Origin: Poseidonibacter parvus
GTDB taxonomy: Bacteria > Campylobacterota > Campylobacteria > Campylobacterales > Arcobacteraceae
Assembly: GCF_001956695.1 (NCBI RefSeq)
Contig: NZ_CP019070.1
Coordinates: 868,001-932,000 of the forward strand
Direction: 5' to 3'
Length of the DNA stretch: 64,000 nucleotides
The notes beneath the pieces are model-generated. The model was given only the letters and a program-made list of their open reading frames with translations, was not told the origin of the DNA and did no database searches. The translations under genes and the position numbers were made by a program. Positions 20,152 to 29,689 of this stretch are shown piece after piece (within the stretch, counting starts at the first letter, position 1; each line of letters opens with the position of its first letter).

Positions 20152-20850
20152 ATGAATATTAAAAAACATTTGAGCATTCTTTATATTGAAGATGACGAAA
20201 TAATGGCTTTAAAATTAAAAAGCATATTAGAAAAAATATTTTATGAAGTAATTATCGCAAAAAATGGTCAAGAAGCCTATGCAATCTTTAAAGGTACTCA
20301 TAAAATTGATCTAATTATTAGTGATATAAATATGCCCAAAATGGATGGTTTAGAATTCCTTGAAAAGGTAAGAGAAATAGATGAGAATATTCCTTTTATT
20401 TTTTTAACAGGAAGAAATGAATCAAAAAAAATGTTAAGAGCAATAGAGCTTAGCATTACAAATTATTTATTAAAACCCATTGATTTAGACAAATTACTTC
20501 TAGCAATAAATAAAATTCTAGAAAAAAAAATCAAAGATCAAGATTTGTTAGAAAATGATTTAATTATTAATAAAGATTATTCTTGGAATAAAAGTAAAAA
20601 TATATTATATAAAAATAATATTATTATAAAACTTACTAAAAAAGAGTTACAATTTATTGGTTTTTTATTGTCTTCTCCAAATAGGATCTATTCTGAAAGT
20701 GATATTATCGATTATATCTGGAAAGATGAATTTAGTTCTTTAAACTATAGTTCAAATTTAAAGAACTTAATAGTAAGACTAAAAAAGAAAATACCAGATT
20801 TAAAGATTATAAATCATTATGGCCTTGGCTATAAAATAGAAATTAACTAA
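20152..20850 (+). CDS. OmpR-type response regulator (first circuit)
   Basis: A 232-residue DNA-binding response regulator. The receiver (1-125) has the acidic pair EDD (13-15), phosphoacceptor D58 in IISDINMPKMDG, the switch threonine in FLTGR and the lysine in LLKPID. The C-terminal winged helix (about 135-232) shows LTKKELQFIGFLLSSPNRIYS and the recognition-helix region NLKNLIVRLKKK, ending GLGYKIEIN, as in the Trans_reg_C family. Regulators of this type bind direct repeats spaced 11 bp, the pattern seen in its own promoter. The kinase at 18225 is its most likely partner. A REC-PAS gene follows after 13 bp. Confidence 0.93.
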   Translation: MNIKKHLSILYIEDDEIMALKLKSILEKIFYEVIIAKNGQEAYAIFKGTHKIDLIISDINMPKMDGLEFLEKVREIDENIPFIFLTGRNESKKMLRAIELSITNYLLKPIDLDKLLLAINKILEKKIKDQDLLENDLIINKDYSWNKSKNILYKNNIIIKLTKKELQFIGFLLSSPNRIYSESDIIDYIWKDEFSSLNYSSNLKNLIVRLKKKIPDLKIINHYGLGYKIEIN

Positions 20851-20863
20851 AGAGATTAATATT

Positions 20864-22129
20864 ATGAATGAATTACAAACATATATGAAAAAATTAAATG
20901 TTTTATATGTTGAAGATGAAAAACCTGCAAGAGAAATATTTTCAAGAATACTAAATCGACAATTTACAAATGTAACTATTTGTGAGAATGGTTTAGATGG
21001 TTATTTAGCATATAAAGAAAGTTTTGATAAAGAAATCAAGTTTGATTTAATTATTAGTGATATTAATATGCCAAAAATGAGTGGTATTGAATTAGTTGAA
21101 AAGATCAGAGAAGATGATAATGAAACATTAGTTATATTAGTAACTGCAAGAAGTGAAGCTAATGTAATAATGAAGGCATTAGAATTACAAGTTACAAATT
21201 ATATAACTAAACCAATTGATATTAATAAAACTAATGAAGTAATAGTTAGTACATGTGAAAAAATATATTTAAAATCTCGTTTACTTGATAAGCAAAAAGA
21301 ATTGGAAACCTACACTAAAACAATTGAAGATGTTGCTTTAGTAGTAAAAATAGATGTGAATAATAATGTAACATATGTAAATGATGTTTTTTGCTCTAAT
21401 ACAGGCTATTCAAAAGATGAAATTATTAACAAAAGTTCTAATTTTTTATTTAATCAAAGAAATGAAAAACAAATAAATGATATGTGGAATATTATTAAAG
21501 AAGGTAATACTTTTAACGATACAATAAAAAGTATTACTAAAAATAATGAAATTTATTACAATAAAGTTACTATTGTTCCAGTAATTGATAATAATAATTC
21601 TATGATTGTAGAATATGTATTTATAGGTTTTATAACAACTGATGAAGAAAAGAAAAAACAAGAATTAAATAAAAAGTTATTGCATAGTATTGCAGATAGT
21701 AAAAAAGAAAAATTTAATATATTAAAAGAAAAAGAATCATATGAAGAAAATATAAGTTTGTTAAATAGAACTATATTAAATGCAGAAGAAAGATATGCTT
21801 CTTTATTAAAAACAAATCAAAGTCTTTTAGTTCAATTAGAAGCATATGAAACAAATAGTTTAGGTACTTCAGATAATCATATAAAAACACTTAAAAGTAA
21901 AAATGATGAAATTGCAAAACTACAGAAAAATTTAATTATTATGAAAAACGATAAGTTATCAATGTCTAATAGATTAACTGCATTAGAAGAAACTTTAGCT
22001 TCTAAAAATCATAGTATAGAATTTTTAGAACAGAGTCATCAAATAGATAAAAAAAAGATTGAAAGTTTAGAACGTATAATCTTAGATTCGGAAAAAAATC
22101 CAGATAAAAAAACAAAGAATTTCTTCTAA
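20864..22129 (+). CDS. REC-PAS-coiled-coil protein
   Basis: A 421-residue soluble protein. The receiver (about 10-130) is complete, with D66 in IISDINMPKMSG, LVTARSE and the TKPIDI lysine. A PAS domain follows (about 150-265, TYVNDVFCSNTGYSKDEII), then a long coiled coil (about 270-415). There is no kinase, GGDEF, EAL, HD-GYP or DNA-binding output, so it probably acts by binding a partner. The protein at 42330 has the same layout. It is co-transcribed with the OmpR-type regulator and meets the HD-GYP gene tail to tail. Confidence 0.87.
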   Translation: MNELQTYMKKLNVLYVEDEKPAREIFSRILNRQFTNVTICENGLDGYLAYKESFDKEIKFDLIISDINMPKMSGIELVEKIREDDNETLVILVTARSEANVIMKALELQVTNYITKPIDINKTNEVIVSTCEKIYLKSRLLDKQKELETYTKTIEDVALVVKIDVNNNVTYVNDVFCSNTGYSKDEIINKSSNFLFNQRNEKQINDMWNIIKEGNTFNDTIKSITKNNEIYYNKVTIVPVIDNNNSMIVEYVFIGFITTDEEKKKQELNKKLLHSIADSKKEKFNILKEKESYEENISLLNRTILNAEERYASLLKTNQSLLVQLEAYETNSLGTSDNHIKTLKSKNDEIAKLQKNLIIMKNDKLSMSNRLTALEETLASKNHSIEFLEQSHQIDKKKIESLERIILDSEKNPDKKTKNFF

Positions 22130-22134
22130 ATCAG

Positions 22135-22158
22135 ATTTTAGTTGTTAAATTCTAAAAT
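22135..22158. terminator. weak hairpin between convergent genes
   Basis: ATTTTAG (22135-22141) pairs with CTAAAAT (22152-22158) across a 10-base loop in the short gap between the convergent REC-PAS and HD-GYP genes. It could end transcription in both directions, but the stem is short and A/T-rich. Confidence 0.35.
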
Positions 22159-23951
22159 TTATCAATATAGCTGTCTCGTACAAGTAAGAAATCATCTAAA
22201 TTATCTAGCATTAAATCTACAAGTTTTGGATCAAAATGTTTCCCTGATTCATTTTTTATTAAATCTAAAACTTTTTTTAATGGCCACGCTTCTTTATAAC
22301 ATCTAGCACTTCCAAGTGCATCAAATACATCAGCAATTGCAGTAATCCGTCCATAAATATGAATATTATCACCTTTTAATCTTCTTGGATATCCTGACCC
22401 ATCCCATTTCTCATGATGTTCATAAGAAACTTTTGCTGCAGCTTTTAATATTTCTCTATTAGAGTTTTTCAACATTTCATAACCAATTTCTGCATGACTT
22501 TTCATAATATGAAATTCATCTTGCGTTAATTTCCCTGGCTTGTTTAAAATGCTGTCAGGAATTCCAACTTTCCCAATATCATGCATTGGTGAGGCTATTT
22601 TTAATAATTGTGCTTCTTTTTCTTCTAAACCATATTTTTTAGCAAGGATATATGAATATTCTGCAACTCTTTTTACATGATTTGCAGTTTCATTTGATCT
22701 ACTTTCAGCAATTGATCCTAAAGTAAAAATTACATCTTTTTGAGTATCTTCAATTTCTTGATGTAAATTGATTGTTTCCGTAATATCATTACCTAAGGCT
22801 ACATATTCTAGAGTATTACCAAATTGATCTTTTATAATAGTAAAGTTAAAATTAATATAACTAATTGCTTCTTCATTTTTAAATGTAACAATTTTTTGAA
22901 TATTCTTATTTGCTATTAATGATTCTAAAATTAAAGAAATATCTTCTTTTTCTAAGTTGCTTAAAATAAATGAAATATCTTTTTGTATTAAATCTGATGT
23001 ATCATAATTTGTTACTTCTAAGAATTTTTTGTTTACATAAGTTATTTTAAGATTTGTATCAATTTTAACTAATAAGTTTGAATGATTAACCATATTTTGG
23101 TATTCATTAAGAAGATGTCTTTTACTTGTTACATCTCCTTTATAAGTATCTATTTCACTTATTAAAGAATTATTTAAAACTTCACTATCTGTAATATCTT
23201 TTGATAATGATATATATTCTATTATATTATTATTAAAATCTAATATAGGAGAAAAAGATGCAGAAACTATATACTCTTGATTGTATTTAGTTCTTTTTTT
23301 TAATTTTCCTTCCCAAGTTTTTTTATTTTTTAGAGCTTCCCAAATTTCATAAGTTTTTTCTATGGAAGTATCTTTAATCACATCAAAATCAAATTTACTA
23401 CCTAATAATTCATCTTTTGTATAATTAGATAATATTTCATATTGTTTATTTATATAGGTATTTTTTCCTTCAAGATCAAACTTTTTTACAATTAGATTTT
23501 TATCAACAACGTTTTTGTATTGCTTTAATAAGTTTTTAGTTTCTTCTGCTTGTATCTTTTCACATACTTTATATAATTTATTGACTAATTGATTAAGAAT
23601 AATTGGTTTTATAAGATAATGATTTATATTAAGTTCTATAGCTTCAAGTAAGGTATCTGTTTCATTTCTTGCTGTTGTAAGAATTATGGGAATATCTTTA
23701 TTCTCTTCTCTAATATGTTTACACATTATTAAACCATCCATAATAGGCATATTAATATCACTTACAATAATATCAATAGGATTGTCTTTATAAAGCTGCA
23801 AACCTATTTTACCATTTGAAGCAGTATAAACATTTGCGAACATTCTTTTTAGTATTTTAGTAAACATTTCAGCTGTTTTTAGACTATCTTCTACGTACAA
23901 AATGTTTAATTTCTTTAAAAACTTTTTATTATCCAATATAATGCCTTTCAT
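22152..23951 (-). CDS. REC-PAS-PAS-HD-GYP c-di-GMP phosphodiesterase
   Basis: A 599-residue regulator. The receiver (about 12-135) has D65 in IVSDINMPIMDG and LIKPIIL. Two PAS domains (about 145-265 and 285-400) read ENTYINKQYEILSNYTKDELLG-like and KITYVNKKFLEVTNYDTSDL-like repeats. The HD-GYP domain (about 405-595) contains SPMHDIGKVGIPDSIL, HHEKWDGSGYPRRLKG and ADVFDALGS, so the metal ligands and GYP motif are intact and c-di-GMP hydrolysis is expected. It is the last gene of the FIST operon, 39 bp after the REC-kinase gene, and links that sensor to c-di-GMP and hence probably to attachment. Confidence 0.93.
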   Translation of the reverse strand: MKGIILDNKKFLKKLNILYVEDSLKTAEMFTKILKRMFANVYTASNGKIGLQLYKDNPIDIIVSDINMPIMDGLIMCKHIREENKDIPIILTTARNETDTLLEAIELNINHYLIKPIILNQLVNKLYKVCEKIQAEETKNLLKQYKNVVDKNLIVKKFDLEGKNTYINKQYEILSNYTKDELLGSKFDFDVIKDTSIEKTYEIWEALKNKKTWEGKLKKRTKYNQEYIVSASFSPILDFNNNIIEYISLSKDITDSEVLNNSLISEIDTYKGDVTSKRHLLNEYQNMVNHSNLLVKIDTNLKITYVNKKFLEVTNYDTSDLIQKDISFILSNLEKEDISLILESLIANKNIQKIVTFKNEEAISYINFNFTIIKDQFGNTLEYVALGNDITETINLHQEIEDTQKDVIFTLGSIAESRSNETANHVKRVAEYSYILAKKYGLEEKEAQLLKIASPMHDIGKVGIPDSILNKPGKLTQDEFHIMKSHAEIGYEMLKNSNREILKAAAKVSYEHHEKWDGSGYPRRLKGDNIHIYGRITAIADVFDALGSARCYKEAWPLKKVLDLIKNESGKHFDPKLVDLMLDNLDDFLLVRDSYIDKF

Positions 23952-23990
23952 CTTTTACAGATTAATTTTATAATTATTACCTTAAATATT

Positions 23991-25121
23991 TTAAGATAGG
24001 AATATCTCAAATTTCAATCCTATATTAGAATTGGATATTTTTAGGTCACCATGCATATAGTTTTTTACTATTAAGTTAACCATATATAAACCAACGCCTG
24101 TTCCATTTTCTTTTGTTGTGTAATATGGGTCTAATATTTCTTCAATATTATTATTAGATATCCCACCAGCATTATCTTCTAATGTAATTAGAATTATATC
24201 AGATTCTTTTTTAACTGAAATATTTATTATTTTATTGACATCTTCATTATTAGGATATTTTTCTATGAAAGCATCAATTGAATTATTAACAATATTAACT
24301 ACAACTTGTGTAAATTCCATTTCTGTGCCTAATATTTCTATTGTTTCATCAATATCTATATTCAATTTAATATCATTAATATGTATTTTACTTTTTAATA
24401 ATTCTAAAGCTTTATTTATTGCTTCTGAAATATAATAATTGCTTTTTATTTTATTAGGATTAAAGAAATCTAAGAAGCTATCAATCGTTTCATTCATATA
24501 TGTTATTTGATTTTTAGTATTTTCTGAATGTTCTTTAATATATTCATCATTTATTTCACCATATTCATGAGAGAGTTTTACATCTGCACAATATAAAGAT
24601 AAGGTATTTAAAGGTTGTTTTAATTGATGAGATATTAATCCTATTATTTCTCCCATACTTGCCATTTTACTGTTATGTACAAGTAGACTTTCTGTTTTTT
24701 CTAGTTTTTCATCTTTTTGTTTTTTTTGATTGTAAATATCAATATATACATTTAATTTTGAATAGAATAATTCATCATTAATAGGTTTTGTAATATAGTC
24801 AACAGCTCCTAAGTCATAACCTTTGCTCTTATATTCATCTTTATTATAGATTCCTGTTATAAATACAATTGGTATATCTTTTGTATTTTCAATTTCTTTC
24901 AAGTATTGTGCGAATTCAAAACCATCAATATCAGGCATTTGGACATCACATAAAATTAAATCTATTTTATTTTCTATTATGACATTCATTGCATCTTCAG
25001 CACTTAGTGATTTGAAAATATTTAATTCAAAGTTTTCTTTTATTAATAGTTCTAATGAGTATAAATTATCTTCAATATCATCAACTAATAAAATATTAAA
25101 ATCTTTAATATTAGTTTTCAT
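23991..25121 (-). CDS. REC-histidine kinase (HisKA with HQxxQP box)
   Basis: A 376-residue soluble kinase with an N-terminal receiver (about 8-130; VDD pair, D59 in ILCDVQMPDIDG, ITKPIND) and a kinase core with the phospho-histidine in GLISHQLKQPLNT, N-box NIVNNSIDAF, LEDNAGGI and GTGVGLYM. There is no transmembrane segment. Such proteins usually relay from a receiver to a kinase. The same layout occurs at 41118-42233, but there the phosphoacceptor aspartate is a glutamate. The gene start overlaps the end of the preceding kinase gene by 11 bp, implying coupled translation. Confidence 0.92.
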   Translation of the reverse strand: MKTNIKDFNILLVDDIEDNLYSLELLIKENFELNIFKSLSAEDAMNVIIENKIDLILCDVQMPDIDGFEFAQYLKEIENTKDIPIVFITGIYNKDEYKSKGYDLGAVDYITKPINDELFYSKLNVYIDIYNQKKQKDEKLEKTESLLVHNSKMASMGEIIGLISHQLKQPLNTLSLYCADVKLSHEYGEINDEYIKEHSENTKNQITYMNETIDSFLDFFNPNKIKSNYYISEAINKALELLKSKIHINDIKLNIDIDETIEILGTEMEFTQVVVNIVNNSIDAFIEKYPNNEDVNKIINISVKKESDIILITLEDNAGGISNNNIEEILDPYYTTKENGTGVGLYMVNLIVKNYMHGDLKISNSNIGLKFEIFLS

Positions 25122-26640
25122 TGTTGTACCTTTGTTTAATTATATTATTTATTATTGATTCAATTTTTGTATTTTCTTCTAATTTTATCGAATCATACTT
25201 ATTTTTTAATATCGATGACTCTAAATTTTCAAGGTTTTCTATATTTTCATCGAATATTATAAGTGCATTATTTTCTTCTTGATCATTTAAATATTTATCT
25301 AATTTGATTGTTGAATCAAAAGGGGTAACTAAAAAATGTTTTTTTAATGCAATTGTAAATGAAAAGAGTTTTAAAGAATTTGAATGTAATAACAATATAT
25401 TCATCTCTTCTTTTTTATTGTTAATTATATTTTCTTCTAGTTTTTCTTCTTGCTCTTCTTGTTCTTTATTTTCTATTTCATCTAGTATCATATAAAAAGA
25501 TTCTTTCTTAGGAACCTTAAGAGTAAAAATACTACCTTTATCAAGTTCACTTTCTACACTTAAAGAACAATTAAGCAAAGTAGCTAATTCCTTAGATATA
25601 GCAAGCCCAAGACCTGTACCTTTAAATTCTCTATTACATGAAGTTTCTATTTGTTTGAATCTGTCAAAAACATTTTTTAGATTATTCTTATGTATTCCAA
25701 TTCCAGTATCTTTTACAGTAATATTAAAATAATTTTTGTTATCTCGAAGAGAAATTTTTATTTCCCCTTTCTTTGTAAATTTAATAGCATTACTTAATAG
25801 GTTTTTTAATATTTGCTTTAAACGAAGCTTATCTGAGTATACATTGAAATTTACATCTTCAAATTCATATGTAAAGTTAACAAGATCTTTTTTTACTAAG
25901 GGTTTTAATATTTCATATTCATCTAAAATAAATTCTTTTATATCAAATGTATCTTTTAAAATATTTATTCTTCCTGCTTCTATTTTTGACATATCTAAGA
26001 CATCACTTATTAAATCTAAAAGATCATGTGCACTATTGTTTATTATCGATATATTTTTTATTTCTTTAGGAAGAAGAGTATTCTCTTTATTTTTTTTCAT
26101 TATTGAAGATAAGATGATTATAGAATTTAATGGAGTTTTTAATTCGTGACTCATATTTGCTAAGAAATCATCTTTTATATTATTAGCTTTTATTAACTCT
26201 TCTTTTTGTTTCTCAAGTAATTTATTAGACATAAGAAGTTTTTCAACATTTAAACATGCATTAACACTAAGATTCAATTTAGGTAATAAGCTTTCAAACA
26301 TTGATCTGAAAAATAAACAATCTGCACTTAAGTTTTTAGAAATTAAAAAAATTATTCCATTATCTAATTTTATTGATAGTATTTTTTTATCTTTGTCTTC
26401 TATTAAATTTATTGAGTCTGTATACATTAAATGTTTTTTATAATCAAATTCAATAAATCTTCCAAAAGAATCAAATTTTTTACAAGGATTATTTTCATCA
26501 CATAAGTAAAACTCACCATAAACTGCATAAGTTTCATTTATAAAAGTTCTTAATACTTCATGTATCATTTCTTTTAAGTCATTACTGTTTCCAATAGCAC
26601 TATGACATTTAAATGCTACTGATAGCTGTTCAACTAACAT
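25111..26640 (-). CDS. soluble histidine kinase with C-terminal pseudo-receiver
   Basis: A 509-residue kinase lacking membrane spans. The N-terminus (about 1-135) resembles a GAF-like sensor (not firmly assigned). A short coil leads to HisKA with H165 in NMSHELKTPLNS and a HATPase domain (LKNLLSNAIKF, VKDTGIGI, GTGLGLAIS). The last ~100 residues form a degraded receiver: the acidic pair is lost (LLLHSNS) and the KP motif is now KL. The frame is open to 26658, but the first ATG is at 26640. It overlaps the FIST stop by 7 bp, so the FIST protein is the obvious sensory partner. The core matches the kinase at 18225. Confidence 0.9.
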   Translation of the reverse strand: MLVEQLSVAFKCHSAIGNSNDLKEMIHEVLRTFINETYAVYGEFYLCDENNPCKKFDSFGRFIEFDYKKHLMYTDSINLIEDKDKKILSIKLDNGIIFLISKNLSADCLFFRSMFESLLPKLNLSVNACLNVEKLLMSNKLLEKQKEELIKANNIKDDFLANMSHELKTPLNSIIILSSIMKKNKENTLLPKEIKNISIINNSAHDLLDLISDVLDMSKIEAGRINILKDTFDIKEFILDEYEILKPLVKKDLVNFTYEFEDVNFNVYSDKLRLKQILKNLLSNAIKFTKKGEIKISLRDNKNYFNITVKDTGIGIHKNNLKNVFDRFKQIETSCNREFKGTGLGLAISKELATLLNCSLSVESELDKGSIFTLKVPKKESFYMILDEIENKEQEEQEEKLEENIINNKKEEMNILLLHSNSLKLFSFTIALKKHFLVTPFDSTIKLDKYLNDQEENNALIIFDENIENLENLESSILKNKYDSIKLEENTKIESIINNIIKQRYNNEN

Positions 26641-27677
26641 AACATACCCAACACACAAGTTCTATTATAAAAGCTTAAATACTCATCACTTGTGTTTGCA
26701 ATTTCACCTACTGAAAGTACACCAAATAATATCGATCCTTGTTTTAATTCTTTTGTAATTTCTTTTAGTTCTTCATCTATAAAAAATGACCTTGAAATAC
26801 AATCAAATATTAATATATTCTTATGGCTATCTAAATCTTTATTTAATTTTAAAATAGCTTTATTCCCTGAATCAATTAAGTTTTGTTTATTCCCTTTTAA
26901 AATATTGATTGTAGAATTTTGTGGAATATCTCCTACTATAACTATGTTATTATCCTTATCTATTGCAATAGGATCTCTTACAATTACTTCTTTATCAAAT
27001 TTTATTATTCCTAATGGATAAGATTTTGATATAGTAAAAAAGTTGTCTTTAGTAATTTTTTTGCCAGAATCTTTTTCTACAAAATCTTTATATACTTCAA
27101 ATGAACTAGAAAAATTTAAAGTTTTTAATACATTCTTTTCACTACTAGTAACTACAAAAGGACCTTGAAGTTTTTCCCAAGCATTTTCTATTCCTATATG
27201 TAACTTAGCATTAGTAGATAGAACAATTGCAGCATTTTGATGTAAAGTTCCATCATGGAAAATCACAGGGTCTTGTTTAAGCGTCATTTTCCCCGAACCT
27301 CCACCAATAATCTTTGTTTGCTCAGAAACACTTTCAAATAAGTTATCTAAAAATAATGATATATCAGAACTTAATGCATCAAATAAAACGATTAAACTTT
27401 CTTTGTCTTGAAAGGTTTTCTCATTTGATTCAAAGGTTTTCATATCTTTTATTAGGTCTACATTAAAATTATCATCAATAACTGAAGCTAATAAACCTTC
27501 TTTATAATGAGAATTATTTAAAATGATTTCAGGAAAAATTGCTCCTGATATTTTAAAATCTTCTAATTTATCTATATCAAGATTTGTATTTTCAGTAATA
27601 AGAATTAAATATCTTGAATCTTTGTTATTTTCAACTATAAAGTCTTCAATATTCTTATAATACTTTGGACTAATCAT
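26634..27677 (-). CDS. FIST-domain sensor protein
   Basis: A 347-residue soluble protein with FIST N (about 20-190; IVLFDALSSDISLFLDNLF, IIGGGSGKMT, NAAIVLST) and FIST C (about 200-347; ending FGVLSVGEIANTSDEYLSFYNRTCVLGML, quoted here only as a short region). FIST domains are predicted small-ligand sensors found with kinases and c-di-GMP enzymes. The gene leads a four-gene operon with a soluble kinase, a REC-kinase and an HD-GYP protein. A strong purine-rich ribosome site (AGGGAGAGGAAAG) precedes the ATG. The ligand is unknown. Confidence 0.88.
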   Translation of the reverse strand: MISPKYYKNIEDFIVENNKDSRYLILITENTNLDIDKLEDFKISGAIFPEIILNNSHYKEGLLASVIDDNFNVDLIKDMKTFESNEKTFQDKESLIVLFDALSSDISLFLDNLFESVSEQTKIIGGGSGKMTLKQDPVIFHDGTLHQNAAIVLSTNAKLHIGIENAWEKLQGPFVVTSSEKNVLKTLNFSSSFEVYKDFVEKDSGKKITKDNFFTISKSYPLGIIKFDKEVIVRDPIAIDKDNNIVIVGDIPQNSTINILKGNKQNLIDSGNKAILKLNKDLDSHKNILIFDCISRSFFIDEELKEITKELKQGSILFGVLSVGEIANTSDEYLSFYNRTCVLGMLC

Positions 27678-27710
27678 ATCTTTCCTCTCCCTTTAATTTA
27701 TTATTTAATT

Positions 27711-27743
27711 ATTGTATTTGAAAAAAGTATTATAAAAGTATCA
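27711..27743 (-). promoter_or_regulatory. family-1 repeat promoter of the FIST operon
   Basis: On the minus strand TGATAC starts at 27743 and TAATAC at 27732, 11 bp apart, and a -10-like TACAAT covers 27716-27711, 27 bp after the first repeat. The first repeat unit TGATACTTTT is identical to that at 17374. The match in spacing and in the -10 position to the other two sites is the main argument for common control. Confidence 0.7.
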
Positions 27744-27820
27744 TTTGAGATATATTTATATAGATAAGTTAATTTTAGTAAAAAGAAGAACAAATTGATG
27801 AGGTTGATATTAGTAAATAT

Positions 27821-29689
27821 TTATACATCTTTTAAAACTATTGTAAAGCAAGCACCTTCTTTCAAGTTCTGAACACTTATATCACCATATAATTTCATAG
27901 TTAAAATATTTTTTGCTAAAAATAATCCAAGGCCAGTTGAATTGGAATTTGTTAAATCTTTTTTAAAAATAGAATCTATTGGATATTCTTTTACTCCTCC
28001 AGCATTATCAGCTATTTTTATTGTAACTATTTTTTCTGAGTTTGTTATATTAATACCAATTCTAGGTTTTTTTATATTTCTATTTCTAAAAGTTTTTATA
28101 CTATTTTCTAAAACTATCATTAATACATTAGAAACAAGATATTTGTCTGCTAATATAAAATTATTATAATTTGAATTAATTTCAATTTTCACATTCATTT
28201 GTGATATATCTTTTTTCAAAATATCAATAATTAACTCTATAGACTTTGTAATTTCAATATTTTTTATAATCGTTTTGTCTTGATATATAGATAAGAAATC
28301 TTTTGCAGTATTTGTCATATATTTAGCTGTATCTTTAATTTGATCTATAGAACTATCAATTATATTTTCTAAATTTGGGTCTTTAAACTCTTTTGCTGCA
28401 ATTATATTATTAACTGCATAATATATGTGATTAATCGGTTCTTTCCATTGGTGAGAAATATTAACCATCGATTGTCCTATATTTGACAGTTTTGAGTATT
28501 CATTTATTAATACTAATGCATCATCTTTTTCTTTTTTAATACGAAGTAATCTTCGAACAATCAACATACCTATAAATAATATATTAAAAATAGAACCAAT
28601 ACCTAAAGAAAAATAAAATAAACTATCAGCTTTTACAAGACCTAAAATTCCAAGTGAAAAATATATTGCAGCAATAGTAAAAGATGTATTTGCAAATAAA
28701 TAGAAAATAGCTCCATCTATTTTTTTTAAATATAAGTTAATAGAAACATAACCTAATATAAAACTTACAAGAAGAAATATAGAGTTTGCAATTGTTGATA
28801 AATAAAGTAAATCATAGTTCAATGGATAAAAAAGAAATAAGATTGCAAAAAATAAAAGAATAAAACTTAAAATATATAATAATAAAGTAGTTTTAGGCAT
28901 AAGTTTTTTTAAATCAAAAAAATAAATAGGGAAAAAACCAATACATGCAGCTGCAAAATTACCAAAGCTCCAAGATAAAATAGTATTAAGATATATCGGT
29001 ACTCCTATTTGATACAAAATTCCAGTGATTGAAAACTGCATAGATAAAGAGCCAATCATTACTACAAAATATAATTTATGAGACATTGAGGGAAGAAGTC
29101 TATCTATAAATATTATATAACTTGAAATCAAAACCACAAAACCTGCAATAAAACCAAAGATTAGTGATTCCTTTGAGATGTAGGAAACATAGCTGTTTTT
29201 ATTATAGATTTCCCAGTTTAAATCAATAGGACCATAAGATTTATATCTTATAAATATCTCGTACTCTTTATTTGGTAATAACTCTAAAGCAAAATCAGAT
29301 TTTCTATAAATAAACCTTGTTTCATTTTGACTTACCATATCTCCAAGAGTTATTTCATCTAATACTTTATTGTTATGAGTAATATAAACATTTATAAAAT
29401 CAATCCCCGATCTTGGGTTTGAAAAAATGAGATTTTCTATTTTGTTTGTTGTGTTTTTTATCTTGTTATATGTCCAAATAGGGTGTTTTTTAATTCCTAT
29501 ATTATTTTTTTTTACTTCTTTGAAAATACTTTTATCTTCTAATATGGATTCTATTTTTGTAAGATTATTTTTATCTTCATAGATTAAAAAATCTTTCATT
29601 AAATGTAAATCTTGATTTTTATTTATAATCAAACTATTTGCAAAAGAAAATATTGTAAAAAAGAAAAAAAGAAAATACTTAAAAATCAT
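27821..29689 (-). CDS. 7TM-DISM histidine kinase
   Basis: A 622-residue membrane kinase. A signal peptide (1-18) is followed by a 7TMR-DISM extracellular domain (about 25-170, with YTYNK-like and FSNPRSGIDFINVYI segments), seven membrane helices (about 178-385), and a kinase core whose phospho-histidine is in VNISHQWKEPINH. The ATP domain shows VVLENSIKTF, IADNAGGV and STGLGLFLAK. DISM domains are thought to bind carbohydrates or similar envelope ligands. It follows the second OmpR-type regulator with a 1-bp overlap, so the two form a two-component pair. Confidence 0.92.
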   Translation of the reverse strand: MIFKYFLFFFFTIFSFANSLIINKNQDLHLMKDFLIYEDKNNLTKIESILEDKSIFKEVKKNNIGIKKHPIWTYNKIKNTTNKIENLIFSNPRSGIDFINVYITHNNKVLDEITLGDMVSQNETRFIYRKSDFALELLPNKEYEIFIRYKSYGPIDLNWEIYNKNSYVSYISKESLIFGFIAGFVVLISSYIIFIDRLLPSMSHKLYFVVMIGSLSMQFSITGILYQIGVPIYLNTILSWSFGNFAAACIGFFPIYFFDLKKLMPKTTLLLYILSFILLFFAILFLFYPLNYDLLYLSTIANSIFLLVSFILGYVSINLYLKKIDGAIFYLFANTSFTIAAIYFSLGILGLVKADSLFYFSLGIGSIFNILFIGMLIVRRLLRIKKEKDDALVLINEYSKLSNIGQSMVNISHQWKEPINHIYYAVNNIIAAKEFKDPNLENIIDSSIDQIKDTAKYMTNTAKDFLSIYQDKTIIKNIEITKSIELIIDILKKDISQMNVKIEINSNYNNFILADKYLVSNVLMIVLENSIKTFRNRNIKKPRIGINITNSEKIVTIKIADNAGGVKEYPIDSIFKKDLTNSNSTGLGLFLAKNILTMKLYGDISVQNLKEGACFTIVLKDV

